NCBI GenBank assembly: GCA_965220205.1
Contig: OZ244812.1
Span: 2,868,673 to 2,932,672 of the forward strand
Direction: 5' to 3'
From: G965220205 sp965220205
GTDB taxonomy: Bacteria; Chloroflexota; Dehalococcoidia; Lucifugimonadales; Australimonadaceae
Length of the DNA: 64,000 bases
The notes beneath the pieces are model-generated. The model searched no databases. It had not been told where the DNA came from and was given only the letters and a program-made list of their open reading frames with translations. How positions within the stretch are numbered: position 1 is the first letter of the stretch; each line of letters opens with the position of its first letter. The translations under genes and the position numbers were made by a program. Shown in pieces: positions 36,615-43,951 of the stretch.

Positions 36615-36630
36615 CCCCCACCTGTGGGGG
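36615..36630. repeat. Short perfect hairpin upstream of the helicase
   Basis: CCCCCAC and GTGGGGG pair with a two-base spacer in the 175-base gap between the zinc-ribbon gene and the helicase. No gene is seen in this gap. Confidence 0.6.
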
Positions 36631-36732
36631 ACGCTTCTGCGACAGGTTCCTGGAAACGTCCCCAGGCTGTGGTTGAACGTCGCGGGGCCGCGCCGGAGGC
36701 GGGCCTCGTGAGTGCGGCTCTGTGCGAGCCGT

Positions 36733-36927
36733 CTAAGCGGCGAGCAAGGACTCCCTGTGGTCCTCGTAGCAGCGTCCGCTCAGGTGGTAGGACTTCACCG
36801 GCGAGGATACGGCCCTACCGTACTCGTCCAGGTCCACCGAGGCGGTCTGCATGGCGGGCTCGCCGGGCGCTATGGGCTGCCCGCAGCGCGAGCAGGATTC
36901 GAGCACCATGACGGTCTGTGTCTGCAT
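36733..36927 (-). CDS. Small zinc-ribbon-like protein
   Basis: A 64-aa protein, start ATG 36927 after AAAGGAG. It has CSRCGQPI near the N-terminus and a Cys in SGRCYEDH, consistent with a small zinc site. No family name is offered. It lies between the methyltransferase and helicase genes in the same direction. Confidence 0.6.
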   Translation of the reverse strand: MQTQTVMVLESCSRCGQPIAPGEPAMQTASVDLDEYGRAVSSPVKSYHLSGRCYEDHRESLLAA

Positions 36928-36978
36928 CTTCTTCTCCTTTCCCTATAGAGGGGTGTGTTGAGTGGCGTCCGATTCGGG

Positions 36979-38028
36979 CTAGGCGGCGATGTCCTCTATC
37001 CCCCCGTCTTCGAGGTCGAGGGCCACCACCGTGGTCTTGAGCTTCTCGCGGTGGACCTCCTTCTCCGGGGAGTCCTCCACCAGCTCCATCTCCTTCGACG
37101 TGCGCCCCTTGACCAGGATGCGCCTGCCGTCGCCTTCGAGGACGAGGTTGTTGAGGAACCCCGCCGCCACCAGCATCGCTATGTGGCCCCGTCTGAGGGG
37201 CATCAGCGGGCGGGTGCGGGCGTCCCCGGCGGGCCAGAGGGTGTCGGTGATGTCCGTGTTCGTCCACAGCCCCGAGCGCCGCGCCTCCGTAGCCGCCGCC
37301 ACCGGATCGACCGTGCGGGTGGTGAACAGGACGTCGCCGCTGGGCGACGTGGCCGGGCTGAACTCCGGGTAGGAGTAGGAGTTGCGCCGGGAGCGCAAAG
37401 GCTCCGGCTCCCCCACCGACCACTCCATCACCATCCCCTCGGCGTGGGCGTCGGGAACGGGGTCCGTCTTCCGGTAGCCGAAGAGCACAACCTGGTCGAA
37501 GACCTCCCGCTCCGGGTCGGGGAAGGCCCAGCACTGCATCCGCCCGTAGTGGGTGGAAAGGTAGCGGGCAGAGTACGAGAGGCGCTGGCGGGGGACTATG
37601 AATACCAGCAGGCCGCTCTCGGCCAGGTAGCGCGTCGTCTGAGTCAGGAAGGCGTGTTCGACGCGCTTGTCCTCCGAGTCCCAATCGTAGGGGGGGTTTA
37701 GGAGCAGCAGGCCGAAGGCCCCGTTCGCTATCGAGGTCTGGAACAAGTCGGCGGCCAGGGTGCGGTACAGCCGCTTCTCGGCCTCCTCCGCCCTGTCCGT
37801 GTGCAGCTCCACGCCGTAGGTCTCGATGGTCATCGAGTTGGGCCGGTCGAGGTTCTCAGCCAGCCTCCGGAGCGCGTCCCCGGCCCCGCAGCAGGGGTCG
37901 AGGATGCGGATGGTCTCCGCGTTCCGGTAGTAGTTGCCGTTCGGGGTGTGTATCAGTTCGGCGATCAGGTCCACCACCCGCTCGGGAGTCGGGTAGTAGC
38001 CCCCTTTCGCCTGTGCAGCCAGTCTCAT
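36979..38028 (-). CDS. SAM-dependent DNA methyltransferase (DUF6094-like)
   Basis: A 349-aa methyltransferase. TPERVVDLIAEL, the SAM-binding motif ILDPCCGAGDAL (about residues 43-54) and the catalytic NPPY at 111-114 show an amino-methyltransferase of the N6-adenine type. A four-residue signature of this type is typical for DUF6094 proteins on plasmids and conjugative elements. There is no restriction partner nearby, so it may protect the element or act in its replication. Start ATG 38028. Confidence 0.85.
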   Translation of the reverse strand: MRLAAQAKGGYYPTPERVVDLIAELIHTPNGNYYRNAETIRILDPCCGAGDALRRLAENLDRPNSMTIETYGVELHTDRAEEAEKRLYRTLAADLFQTSIANGAFGLLLLNPPYDWDSEDKRVEHAFLTQTTRYLAESGLLVFIVPRQRLSYSARYLSTHYGRMQCWAFPDPEREVFDQVVLFGYRKTDPVPDAHAEGMVMEWSVGEPEPLRSRRNSYSYPEFSPATSPSGDVLFTTRTVDPVAAATEARRSGLWTNTDITDTLWPAGDARTRPLMPLRRGHIAMLVAAGFLNNLVLEGDGRRILVKGRTSKEMELVEDSPEKEVHREKLKTTVVALDLEDGGIEDIAA

Positions 38029-38047
38029 GTCGTCTCTCCTTTCTTGC

Positions 38048-38554
38048 TTACTCTTCTGTCGCCTGGGGCCGCACCCAGACGGACTGGGCCTTGCGCTCGC
38101 GCGTCTCGACGCCGGACTCCGACCAGGGCTCGGCCCACTCGTAGGTGCGGCCGTCGAATGTGTCTCTGAGGGCGCCGTCCACGATGGCCGCCACGTGCTT
38201 GGTTGTGCCGATGACGCAATCGCCGAACCGGTGGTGCGCCTCCGTGAACGTGGGCCGCTCTCCCGCCGGTAGGCGGACCTTCCGGAAGCCGTAGGCTTCG
38301 AGGACGCGGTCCTGCACGCGCTTGGCGGTGAGCTGGTCCCTGCGGCGGGGCGCTTTGCGGTTGCGCTCCCGTGTCGCGTAGGCGTTGCCGCTGGCGGCGT
38401 AGCCGTTGCGCTTCATGTGCTCGGCCATAGTCACGTAGACGGCGCGGTAGTCCTCGCGGGCGCAGATGGCGATGGCGCGGACGACGCAGTCGCCCGTCTT
38501 GCCTCGGTATCCCGCCGCCGCCCGGCCGCCGTCGTCATAGCGGTAGTCGATCAT
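38048..38554 (-). CDS. Predicted papain-like cysteine peptidase-fold protein
   Basis: A 168-aa basic protein, start ATG 38554, overlapping the previous gene's stop by 4 bases (38551-38554). KTGDCVVRAIAI (Cys near residue 23), THVAAIVDG (H near 120) and RDTFDG (Asp) are spaced as in papain/C39-like folds found in phage and plasmid proteins. Catalytic function is inferred from that order only. The long frame that continues upstream is a shadow. Confidence 0.6.
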   Translation of the reverse strand: MIDYRYDDGGRAAAGYRGKTGDCVVRAIAICAREDYRAVYVTMAEHMKRNGYAASGNAYATRERNRKAPRRRDQLTAKRVQDRVLEAYGFRKVRLPAGERPTFTEAHHRFGDCVIGTTKHVAAIVDGALRDTFDGRTYEWAEPWSESGVETRERKAQSVWVRPQATEE

Positions 38555-39195
38555 GGCGTCGCGTCTCCCGCCGCCCCAAACGCCTCCCTGGGCAGCGTCA
38601 GACTGCCCGACGCCACAGCGCCGGACAGGTCCTCGCGGAGCTTCTTGGCCTTTGGGGAGCACCGGTAGGCGGAGACGCCGACCGACTGAAGGGGAACTAT
38701 CTCCTCCTCCTCGATGCCCCGCTCCCAGAGCCATCCGGCCCAGGAGTCGTGGAGCGGCAGCGGGCTGCGCTTGTCGAGGAAGCGGTGGTGGAGGGCCGGG
38801 GCCTCGTCCTGGCTTTGGGCCAGCAGGAGGAACGAGTCCTTCTCGAACCCGAACTCCGCCTGTTTCGTATACACGAGGGCGTGCCAGCCGCCGGTCGCGT
38901 GCAGGCGGGCGATCTTGGTCGTCCACGTGCCGATGGTTTCGTACGGGATGATGCAGCGCTCGTATCCGCCGTGGAGCGCCATCCCGTCCGCGCCCCTGAT
39001 GATGTGGGCCGTGTCGGGGGGCTGCTTGAGCAGCGACGCCCAGATCGCCTTCAGCGCGGTCTGGGAGCCGACCATCGAGACGAACCAGAGGCCCTCGGTC
39101 CGGTCGTCCCGGGCGAAGGCGTCCACGGTGGCCGAGAACCCCCCGGCGCTGATGGTGAACAGGTCCTCGGGGTCTATGGTGTGCGTCTGGAACAT
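38551..39195 (-). CDS. Hypothetical protein
   Basis: A 214-aa soluble protein, start ATG 39195 with AAGGAGA before it. It is coupled by a 4-base overlap to the peptidase-like gene. No motif is recognised. Confidence 0.65.
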   Translation of the reverse strand: MFQTHTIDPEDLFTISAGGFSATVDAFARDDRTEGLWFVSMVGSQTALKAIWASLLKQPPDTAHIIRGADGMALHGGYERCIIPYETIGTWTTKIARLHATGGWHALVYTKQAEFGFEKDSFLLLAQSQDEAPALHHRFLDKRSPLPLHDSWAGWLWERGIEEEEIVPLQSVGVSAYRCSPKAKKLREDLSGAVASGSLTLPREAFGAAGDATP

Positions 39196-39232
39196 GAGCA
39201 GTCTCCTTTCGTGGTGTGGATTGGGAACGATG

Positions 39233-39255
39233 CGCGGGGGAGCGTTTCCCTCGCG
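39233..39255 (-). repeat. Intergenic hairpin of the minus operon
   Basis: CGCG (39233-39236) and GGGA (39238-39241) pair with TCCC (39247-39250) and CGCG (39252-39255) around loop GCGTT. It lies between two genes of the operon. Confidence 0.5.
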
Positions 39256-39300
39256 TGAAGCCCGGTAGGTCGATGAGCCCGGCTAGGGCTCGTGCGAGTC

Positions 39301-39606
39301 TTATGAAGGACGGTCGTCCAGGAGCTCGCAGTCGCTCAGGTGGTAGGCGGCGCCCAGAAATCGGGACTCCTCCAGGGCCTGCCTTGCCTCCTCCAAAGTG
39401 TCGCCCTCCAGTGCCCATGCGGTGGCCCAGGTCTCCCGGCACGCCCTCTCGTGGGTCTCCCTCCCCTCCTCCGGGCCGTCGTAGACGACGCAGGGGAAGG
39501 GGTCCGGGTCCCTGTCGATGAGGGCCACGAACCCGCCCGCTCCGACGAATCCGGCCCCCGGGACCTTCCACCTGATGGGCGCGTTCTGAATGTCTCTGTC
39601 TGTCAT
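39301..39606 (-). CDS. Hypothetical protein
   Basis: A 101-aa acidic protein, start ATG 39606 after AAGGAGGAAG. GFVGAGGFVALIDRDPDPFP and a helical HERACRETWATAWAL segment are visible. No family is recognised. Same operon as neighbours. Confidence 0.6.
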   Translation of the reverse strand: MTDRDIQNAPIRWKVPGAGFVGAGGFVALIDRDPDPFPCVVYDGPEEGRETHERACRETWATAWALEGDTLEEARQALEESRFLGAAYHLSDCELLDDRPS

Positions 39607-39647
39607 GGCTTCCTCCTTTGGCCTCCGTCCTGATGAATCTGGAGGCC

Positions 39648-40202
39648 CTATGCGGCCATCAGGCCCCTCTCCTTGAGGCTCACGAACCGCCCCCTGCCGA
39701 TGACCACGTGGTCGACCAGCTCGATGTCCAGCAGGTCCGCCGCCTGCTTCAGCTTTCGCGTGATGAGCACGTCCTCCGGGCTGGGGTCGGCCGACCCCGA
39801 AGGGTGGTTGTGAGCGATGGCGATGGCGGGAACGGCCTCGACCACGGCGGGCCGGAACACCTCCGCGGCGCGGACTATCGACGAGCTCACGTTTCCCTGG
39901 TAGACGACCCTCTGGCCGATGACGTTGTTGTGGGTGTCGAGCAGCAGCACCCGCAGCTGCTCCTGGGCCAGGGAGGACATCTCCGGCCCCAGCAGGCTGT
40001 GGATGTCCCCGGGTGTGCTGATGGAGGGCGGGTCCTCCGGGCGCTCCGGCTTGTTGTTGACCTCGTAGCGCATAGCGATCTCCCCAAGCAGGCTCAGGTT
40101 GCTCCGCAGGGCGTCCAGCAACGCCTGTCCCTCCGCGCTGGGCGGAGATGCCGGGTCGAAGGTGAACGCGAGGTTCTTGGTCTGCTTATTCTTCCTGGGC
40201 AT
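39648..40202 (-). CDS. radC: RadC-like JAB domain protein
   Basis: A 184-aa protein with the RadC/JAB motif HNHPSGSADPSPED (His131, His133, Ser141, Asp144) preceded by VLLLDTHNNVIG. It lacks the N-terminal HhH domain of chromosomal RadC, which is usual for plasmid and element copies. The exact function of RadC-family proteins is not settled. Start ATG 40202 with AAGGAGG upstream. It is the second JAMM protein in this operon, distinct from the PRTRC one. Confidence 0.87.
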   Translation of the reverse strand: MPRKNKQTKNLAFTFDPASPPSAEGQALLDALRSNLSLLGEIAMRYEVNNKPERPEDPPSISTPGDIHSLLGPEMSSLAQEQLRVLLLDTHNNVIGQRVVYQGNVSSSIVRAAEVFRPAVVEAVPAIAIAHNHPSGSADPSPEDVLITRKLKQAADLLDIELVDHVVIGRGRFVSLKERGLMAA

Positions 40203-40235
40203 GTCGGCCTCCTTGCTATCGGTTAGAACAAAGGG

Positions 40236-40269
40236 CGGGGCCGCCTCCCTGTAGATGGGAAAGGCCCCG
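40236..40269 (-). repeat. Double-stem hairpin A of the minus operon
   Basis: GGGGCC (40237-40242) pairs with GGCCCC (40263-40268), and inner TCCC (40246-40249) with GGGA (40257-40260), loop TGTAGAT. It lies upstream of the RadC-like gene, in the gap after the 40339 gene. Confidence 0.75.
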
Positions 40270-40338
40270 TGGGTGATGCGCCCCTGGGAGAGGCGTCGGG
40301 TGATGATTGACCGGCTCGGAAGGCGAGGCTGCTATGGC

Positions 40339-40704
40339 CTATCCGGTGTCACGCCCCGCGGTGGTCGAGTCCAATGCTTCCCGCATCAGGGCGTACGTCC
40401 TGGGCGCTGAGCCCCTTGGGGGGAGGTTCTCGCCGGTCTCGGAGCGCAGCGTCTCCGACAGGCGGTCCCAGACCTTCACCAGAGCGGCCCACTTGGGACA
40501 CCGCTCCGCCAGGACCAGAAGTCCCTCCTCGCGGGTTTCAGGCACCTTGTCCAAGAGAAGCAAGCAACGCCGCAGGTCGGCGGGGTCGTGAGGCCACGAC
40601 GCCCGCAGGCCGGTGGGACGCAGGCCGAGGGTGGTCAGGGCTATGGCCTCCGATGAAAGGCCGCGCTCTCCCACGGCCAGCCACATGGTTATGCTCGTTA
40701 TCAC
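40339..40704 (-). CDS. Hypothetical protein
   Basis: A 121-aa protein starting at GTG 40704 with GGAGG 5 nt upstream; a longer frame upstream overlaps SSB and is rejected. It is helical (LRRCLLLLDKVPETREEGLL) with no recognised motif. Confidence 0.6.
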   Translation of the reverse strand: MITSITMWLAVGERGLSSEAIALTTLGLRPTGLRASWPHDPADLRRCLLLLDKVPETREEGLLVLAERCPKWAALVKVWDRLSETLRSETGENLPPRGSAPRTYALMREALDSTTAGRDTG

Positions 40705-40739
40705 GTCGGCCTCCTTCGTAGTGGGATTGGAAACGAATG

Positions 40740-40770
40740 CGGGGCCGACCCCTGTAGAGGGAGACGGCCA
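40740..40770 (-). repeat. Double-stem hairpin B of the minus operon
   Basis: GGCCG (40743-40747) pairs with CGGCC (40765-40769), and inner CCC (40750-40752) with GGG (40759-40761), loop TGTAGA. It lies between the SSB and 40339 genes. A second small stem, CGCCCTT with AGGAGGGC, follows near 40779. Confidence 0.7.
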
Positions 40771-40814
40771 CGTGGTTGCGCCCTTCAGGAGGGCATCGCT
40801 ATTCGGTCGTGGGA

Positions 40815-41198
40815 CTAGAAGGGAGAGGCGCCGACCGGCTGCTCGATGTCCGCGGCGTCGCCGTTGCCGTTCCCGTTGCGGGAGTCGAGGAACACGACCT
40901 CGGAGGCGTGAATCTCGGTGCGGTGGCGGCGCTGGCCGTCGTCGCCCTCCCAGCTGTTCTGAACGAGGCGGCCCGCGACGTAGACGCGCTGGCCCGTCCC
41001 GACGTACTGGTTCACGGCCTCCGCTGTGGCGCCCCAGACCACGATGTTGTGCCAATCCGTCTCGTTCTCGGCGTCCTTGCGGTAGCGGTCCGTCGCCAGC
41101 CGCAGCTTGGTGACGGCGGTGCCGCCGGGGGTGTACTGCATCTCCGGGTCCGTTCCGACCCTGCCCAGAAGCTCTACCTTGTTGATGGTGCGTGACAT
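40815..41198 (-). CDS. ssb: Single-stranded DNA-binding protein
   Basis: A 127-aa SSB with the OB-fold sequence MSRTINKVELLGRVGTDPEM, LATDRYRKDAENETDWHNIV and GQRVYVAGRL. Start ATG 41198 after AAGGAG. The C-terminal tail is short: an NGNGNGD linker and a terminal SPF instead of the acidic DDDIPF. It belongs to the replication part of the element. Confidence 0.92.
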   Translation of the reverse strand: MSRTINKVELLGRVGTDPEMQYTPGGTAVTKLRLATDRYRKDAENETDWHNIVVWGATAEAVNQYVGTGQRVYVAGRLVQNSWEGDDGQRRHRTEIHASEVVFLDSRNGNGNGDAADIEQPVGASPF

Positions 41199-41253
41199 GT
41201 GATTCTCCTTGTGTGTGTAGTGGCGCGGTGTTGCCGCGCCCGGTTGAACAAAA

Positions 41254-41304
41254 GCGGGCCGACTCCCCAATGGAGGGGAGACGGCCCCGTCTTGCGCTCC
41301 CAAC
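41254..41304 (-). repeat. Double-stem hairpin C of the minus operon
   Basis: GGGCCG (41256-41261) pairs with CGGCCC (41282-41287) and CTCCCC (41263-41268) with GGGGAG (41275-41280), loop AATGGA. A second hairpin, CGCTCCC...GGGGAAGCG, follows. This is the most regular copy. Confidence 0.8.
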
Positions 41305-41315
41305 AGGGGAAGCGT

Positions 41316-41669
41316 CTAGCTGAACTCGAAGTCGTGCGATTCCGGCCCGTCGTCGTCGAAGAGCTTGTCCGGGTCGAACGGCTCCACTGCGCCCCTGAGC
41401 CAGGCGAGGGCGTCCACCGCCTCGCCTGCGTGCGCCTTCGGGTTGTCCACGGCCTTGAAGTAGGTCAGCGCGGCGTTTATCACGTTCGCGTGCGCCCCGT
41501 TGGTGCAGTCGATGCGTAGGGAAGCCTTGGCCATCATCTCCGTGCTTGCCAGCACCTCGATGCGGTTGGAGAGGCGGGTCTGCACCGATGCCAGCTCGTT
41601 GGCCAGCCGCGCGATCTCTCGAGTCGTGGGCGGCAGCCTCCGCAGGGTCTTTCGAGCGAATCTGCTCAT
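41316..41669 (-). CDS. Hypothetical protein
   Basis: A 117-aa protein, start ATG 41669 after AAGGAGG. Basic N-terminus, helical middle and an acidic end (LFDDDGPESHDFEF). No family recognised. Confidence 0.6.
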   Translation of the reverse strand: MSRFARKTLRRLPPTTREIARLANELASVQTRLSNRIEVLASTEMMAKASLRIDCTNGAHANVINAALTYFKAVDNPKAHAGEAVDALAWLRGAVEPFDPDKLFDDDGPESHDFEFS

Positions 41670-41703
41670 ATGTCCTCCTTATCGTTGAGGTTGTCCGAAC
41701 TCA

Positions 41704-41763
41704 GCGGGCCGACTCCCCGTAGATGGGGAAGACGGCCCCGTCCGGCGCTCCGGCATCGGAGCG
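41704..41763 (-). repeat. Double-stem hairpin D of the minus operon
   Basis: GGGCCG (41706-41711) pairs with CGGCCC (41733-41738), TCCCC (41714-41718) with GGGGA (41725-41729), loop GTAGAT. Then CGCTCCG (41746-41752) pairs with CGGAGCG (41757-41763), ending one base before the stop of the nuclease gene. Confidence 0.8.
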
Positions 41764-41764
41764 T

Positions 41765-42871
41765 CTATGTCACCCGCACGTACTCCGACTCGCTCTCGGT
41801 GACGATCTCGGCCCGGACCTCCGGGTCGAGGGCCTCGTTCAGCCTGCGGTGGTTCACGGAGTACCTGGTGGAGCTGACGAGGGTGACCGTGCGGCCCCCC
41901 ACCGTCGCCTTGGAATCACCCTGTCGGCGCATCCATGCCTTCAGCATGTCGAGTGCGGTGCGCTTGACCTTCTCAGGTTCCTTCAGGGACTCCTGAGCCT
42001 CCGAGTAGGCCGCCACCGCGTCCCGTGCCTCCTGGTCGCTCACCTCCTTGTCCTCTATCTCGGATTCGCCTGTCTCGACCTCTGCCGCCGCTCCCGGCAG
42101 GCAGACCGCCAGGAAGGGGCAGGACCGGCACTGCCAGCTGGTTGCGGAGAAGTCCCGCTCCGGCAGCGCGTCGGGGTCCGGCCCGTTGAGTAGATGGTGG
42201 CTCGCCACCTCGCCGAGCCACTCGCTGGCGTCGTGCAAGGCCCGCTCCAGCCGGTGGGCGGGAATCCGCTCCCAGTCCCAGGTGCGAGCCCCCGTGTCCA
42301 TCGTGGCGATCACCGCGTCCCGCAGGTCGCCGAACTCGCCCAGCGTGTAGAAGGCGGCCTGGGCCACCGCCGCCGGGTGGCTGCGCTCCGCGCCCAACGT
42401 CTGCCAGCGCTTGAACGCCTCCGGCCCCCGCGTCTTGATCTCGACCACCATCGGGTCGCCGTAGTAGGCGGGGACATCCGTCTCCCCGTCGAAGAGGAAG
42501 AGCTGCGGCGGGGCCGCTCCGTCGTCCTCCACCGGCATCCGCACCGTGCCGTCCGGGTGGCCGGTCACGATCATGTTCGGGCCGACTCTGACCGCCACCG
42601 TCTGCGGGTCCCGGGGATCGGGGGCGTCCACCTCCCAGCCCGCCCGCTCCATCGCCCGCACCACCACCGGCTCCAGGGCGTTGCCCGCCTCCATCGCCGT
42701 CAGCGACTCCTCGCTGGGGGGATTCGTCGGCTCGTAGCCCGTTGCGGCGTACCAGAGGGCGCGGCGGCAGCCCAGGGCTGACGAGGCCCGCACCTCGATG
42801 TTGCCGTCGTCGTCGAACCGCGCCGAAGGGCGGGAGAAGACCTCCGCCCTGTCGATAGTCTCTGTCGTCAT
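41765..42871 (-). CDS. Cas4/RecB-like PD-(D/E)XK nuclease
   Basis: A 368-aa nuclease. Asp107 in GHPDG and Glu144-x-Lys146 in EIKTR form the PD-(D/E)XK site. Cys35 (GCRRALWYA) with Cys248, Cys251 and Cys257 (CRSCPFLAVC) gives the one-plus-three cysteine layout of Fe-S exonucleases such as Cas4 and AddB. No other Cas genes are near, so the role is likely in element recombination with the Rad52-like protein and SSB. Start ATG 42871 after AGGAGG. Confidence 0.85.
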   Translation of the reverse strand: MTTETIDRAEVFSRPSARFDDDGNIEVRASSALGCRRALWYAATGYEPTNPPSEESLTAMEAGNALEPVVVRAMERAGWEVDAPDPRDPQTVAVRVGPNMIVTGHPDGTVRMPVEDDGAAPPQLFLFDGETDVPAYYGDPMVVEIKTRGPEAFKRWQTLGAERSHPAAVAQAAFYTLGEFGDLRDAVIATMDTGARTWDWERIPAHRLERALHDASEWLGEVASHHLLNGPDPDALPERDFSATSWQCRSCPFLAVCLPGAAAEVETGESEIEDKEVSDQEARDAVAAYSEAQESLKEPEKVKRTALDMLKAWMRRQGDSKATVGGRTVTLVSSTRYSVNHRRLNEALDPEVRAEIVTESESEYVRVT

Positions 42872-42891
42872 GTCGTTCCTCCTGTAATGAA

Positions 42892-42927
42892 GAGGCGGGG
42901 CCGCCCCCGAAGGAGAGACCCCGCCTC
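42892..42927 (-). repeat. Hairpin E of the minus operon
   Basis: GAGGCGGGG (42892-42900) pairs perfectly with CCCCGCCTC (42919-42927). It lies between the TSCPD and nuclease genes. It shares the GCGGGGCCG opening with the other copies. Confidence 0.8.
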
Positions 42928-42947
42928 GATTCCGTCGTTTGTGCGGC

Positions 42948-43361
42948 TCAGGCAGCCGCCTTTACTTCCTCCGCCTGTTCCGCCTCGGCCGCCTCTCGCT
43001 CCTCTTTGGCCTTCAGGTGGGCCTTGAGGATGTGAGCGATGCCATCCCCGAGTCCGAGGATCGCCACGCTCGTGCCGTCGGCCATCTGGTTGAAGAACGG
43101 CTGCATCTCCTGAATCCCCCGGCACTGGTCGATGATTTCCTCCAGGGGAGTCCCGCGCCGCAGGTGCAGGGAGATCAACCGGCAGGCCAGCTCTGTGACT
43201 CCGTGCTGGAAGCTGCCGCCCTTGCCCAGCCAGCCGAAGACCTCGAAGGGCTCGCCGGCCTCGTCCGTCGAAACGGTGACGTAGAGGTTCCCCATCTCCG
43301 TCTGGAGCTTGGTCGTCGTGCTGGGAAGGCTGCGGGGCCTGGGCCGTGTCTCCGTAGTCAT
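42948..43361 (-). CDS. TSCPD-domain protein
   Basis: A 137-aa protein starting at ATG 43361, overlapping the preceding gene by 4 bases. LYVTVSTDEAGEPFEVFGWL, GVTELACRLISLHLRRG and QCRGIQ match the TSCPD domain found at the C-terminus of B12-dependent ribonucleotide reductase (NrdJ). The stand-alone form occurs on phages and elements; its function is not established. The C-terminus is Ala/Glu-rich. Confidence 0.75.
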   Translation of the reverse strand: MTTETRPRPRSLPSTTTKLQTEMGNLYVTVSTDEAGEPFEVFGWLGKGGSFQHGVTELACRLISLHLRRGTPLEEIIDQCRGIQEMQPFFNQMADGTSVAILGLGDGIAHILKAHLKAKEEREAAEAEQAEEVKAAA

Positions 43362-43858
43362 GGCCTGTCCGCCTTTCCGAGGCAGAGCGGGCGCGTCCCG
43401 GCGCACTCGACGGCTTCCATCCGCCCGTACTTCCGCACCATCTCCGGGTCGCCCACGAACGACTCGGCCTCGATGCAGGTGTCGAACCGCTCAAACGGGT
43501 CCGTGCCGAGGCCGCCCCAGCGGGCGACGGCGTGGTGGTGGATGCCCGGCGGGCAGTCGCGGAGGTGGGGGAGCGCCGGAGCGTAGCGGTCGAAGTAGCC
43601 CGCCACCTTCAGCGCCATCTCCCTCTCGCATTCGTCGCCGAGGCCCAGGAGCGTCCTGACGATGGGCTCCTCGCAGTCCTCCTCGGCGAAGGTCTGGGTG
43701 TACATGGCGTCCCGCAATGCGGGGGGAAGCGAGTCCCACCGCTCCCGGCTGAGCTTCAGCCCGCCGTGGCTCGGCGTCGAGACCCGCCAGACGCCCTCGG
43801 CAAGCTCCTTGACGTCCTTGGTCCAGCCCCAGGGTGTGTAGGTAACGTTCGTCGTCAT
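43358..43858 (-). CDS. DUF7007-like protein
   Basis: A 166-aa protein, start ATG 43858 after AGGAGG; the longer frame upstream is not preferred. TPWGWTKDVKELAEGVWRVS and THGGLKLS-type sequence (STPSHGGLKLS) with EEDCEE fit a domain common on plasmids and conjugative elements. Function unknown. Overlaps the TSCPD gene (ATGA). Confidence 0.7.
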   Translation of the reverse strand: MTTNVTYTPWGWTKDVKELAEGVWRVSTPSHGGLKLSRERWDSLPPALRDAMYTQTFAEEDCEEPIVRTLLGLGDECEREMALKVAGYFDRYAPALPHLRDCPPGIHHHAVARWGGLGTDPFERFDTCIEAESFVGDPEMVRKYGRMEAVECAGTRPLCLGKADRP

Positions 43859-43889
43859 TTCAGACCTCCTTGTCGTCCTGTAGATGAGA

Positions 43890-43924
43890 GAGCGGGGCTG
43901 CCCCCATCGGAGACAACCCCGCTC
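43890..43924 (-). repeat. Hairpin F of the minus operon
   Basis: GAGCGGGG (43890-43897) pairs perfectly with CCCCGCTC (43917-43924). The stem bases differ from hairpin E (C for GC), yet pairing is kept. It lies between the Rad52-like and DUF7007 genes. Confidence 0.8.
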
Positions 43925-43951
43925 CATTCCGAACCCGAATCGACCGGCAGG

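Noticed and set aside
38048..39571. A single 507-aa gene on the minus strand
   Set aside because: The upstream part is an Arg/Gly/Pro-rich shadow of the 38551-39195 gene; ATG 38554 is the supported start.
39648..40202. RadC-like gene as part of the PRTRC cassette
   Set aside because: It has the RadC form HNHPSG and lies 5 kb away; the cassette has its own JAMM protein at 31470-32177.
41765..42871. CRISPR-associated Cas4
   Set aside because: The Fe-S nuclease layout fits Cas4, but no other Cas gene or array is present and the neighbours are element recombination genes.
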